From a virus, in IMG/VR virus record IMGVR_UViG_3300027985_001790, positions 1-31,678 of that record: a stretch of DNA of 31,678 bases. One strand, given 5' to 3'. The notes beneath the pieces are model-generated. The model did no database searches. It had not been told where the DNA came from and saw only the letters and a program-made list of their open reading frames with translations. A program made the position numbers and the translations under genes. The stretch's first letter is position 1. Every line of letters begins with the position of its first letter. Shown piece by piece: positions 31,417 through 31,678 of the stretch.

Positions 31417-31678
31417 CTACACGTTCATTGATAAATAATTGCAAAGCAATCTGGTTATTTCCATTCTTCGTTTTTCCGCCTGCGGTTTATTCCAAGTAGC
31501 AACCTCATTTTTAAGTTCTTGAACAGAAACATAACAACTTTGGGAATACGCTTCCGGTTTCTTTTTCCTGTCATTGCGAATAGAACGGTTGAGGGATTGC
31601 TCAAAAATTGTCAAATTACCAAGGCGATTCAACTCTTCCCCCCATTCGTTCCAGACAAGTTCACGGTCATTTTCATCC
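31417..31678 (-). CDS. C-terminal part of a DUF262/DUF1524 (GmrSD-like) protein, truncated by window edge
   Basis: The minus-strand frame is open to the window edge and ends at 31417, giving at least 86 residues. The pattern RLGNLTIFEQSLNRSIRND, then KKKPEAYSQS, and NKPQAEKRRMEITRLLCNYL is the C-terminal signature of DUF1524, the HNH-type half of GmrSD-like modification-dependent restriction proteins. In these, DUF262 supplies the NTPase half. The gene starts outside the window. Whether it belongs to the host or to another mobile element is unclear. A methionine-start ORF at 31632 exists but is internal. Confidence 0.75.
   Translation of the reverse strand, partial: DENDRELVWNEWGEELNRLGNLTIFEQSLNRSIRNDRKKKPEAYSQSCYVSVQELKNEVATWNKPQAEKRRMEITRLLCNYLSMNV

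Overview
The window is most of a tailed-phage genome (siphovirus type) integrated as a prophage, with a probable host junction near the right edge. The coding is dense, on the + strand, with short overlaps of the ATGA and TAATG type and strong AGGAG-like ribosome sites. The host cannot be read directly. The Ser-Gly-repeat, cysteine-rich virion protein, the conserved but unnamed tail genes and the DUF2924 plus large serine recombinase pair resemble prophages I associate with the Planctomycetota-Verrucomicrobiota-Lentisphaerota group. That is an inference from memory.

Layout. Positions 86-2740 hold a 32-codon ORF, a DNA cytosine methyltransferase and a PAPS-reductase-like PP-loop protein, probably lying between an off-window terminase and the portal. 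Positions 2733-9845 hold the head and neck genes: a small pre-portal protein, a lambda-type portal, a fused prohead protease and Mu gpT-like capsid protein, a DUF2190 decoration protein, connector and tail-completion candidates, a tail tube protein, and a G/T tail assembly chaperone that appears to need a -1 frameshift. Positions 9836-10507 hold an antisense DUF4160/DUF2442 pair with its own promoter. Positions 10541-22192 are the tail: tape measure, a conserved tail protein, a Ser-Gly/Cys-rich protein, a Stealth/glycosyltransferase-like protein, a fibre and a spike. Positions 22268-23247 encode a lipoprotein and a small conserved protein. A hairpin at 23271-23296 probably ends the late operon.

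The right third is accessory. It holds two small ORFs behind a new promoter, a Fic protein on the minus strand with a promoter-overlapping dyad, and a compact operon of amidoligase, DUF5049 protein, class II glutamine amidotransferase and gamma-glutamylcyclotransferase-like protein. The last set is a peptide or amide tagging system of the type predicted for phages from comparative genomics. A HARE-HTH protein, a DUF2924 protein and a large serine recombinase follow. The last 262 bases carry the 3' end of a convergent DUF262/DUF1524 (GmrSD-like) gene.

The most striking non-coding signal is a family of structured intergenic elements at 6446-6579, 8523-8606, 13758-14065 and 17777-17920. Three share the same order of hairpins, and two share an identical 17-base core. 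Each sits directly upstream of a virion gene. The first lies downstream of the gpT-like capsid gene, the position for which the Mu-gpT-DE candidate RNA was named.
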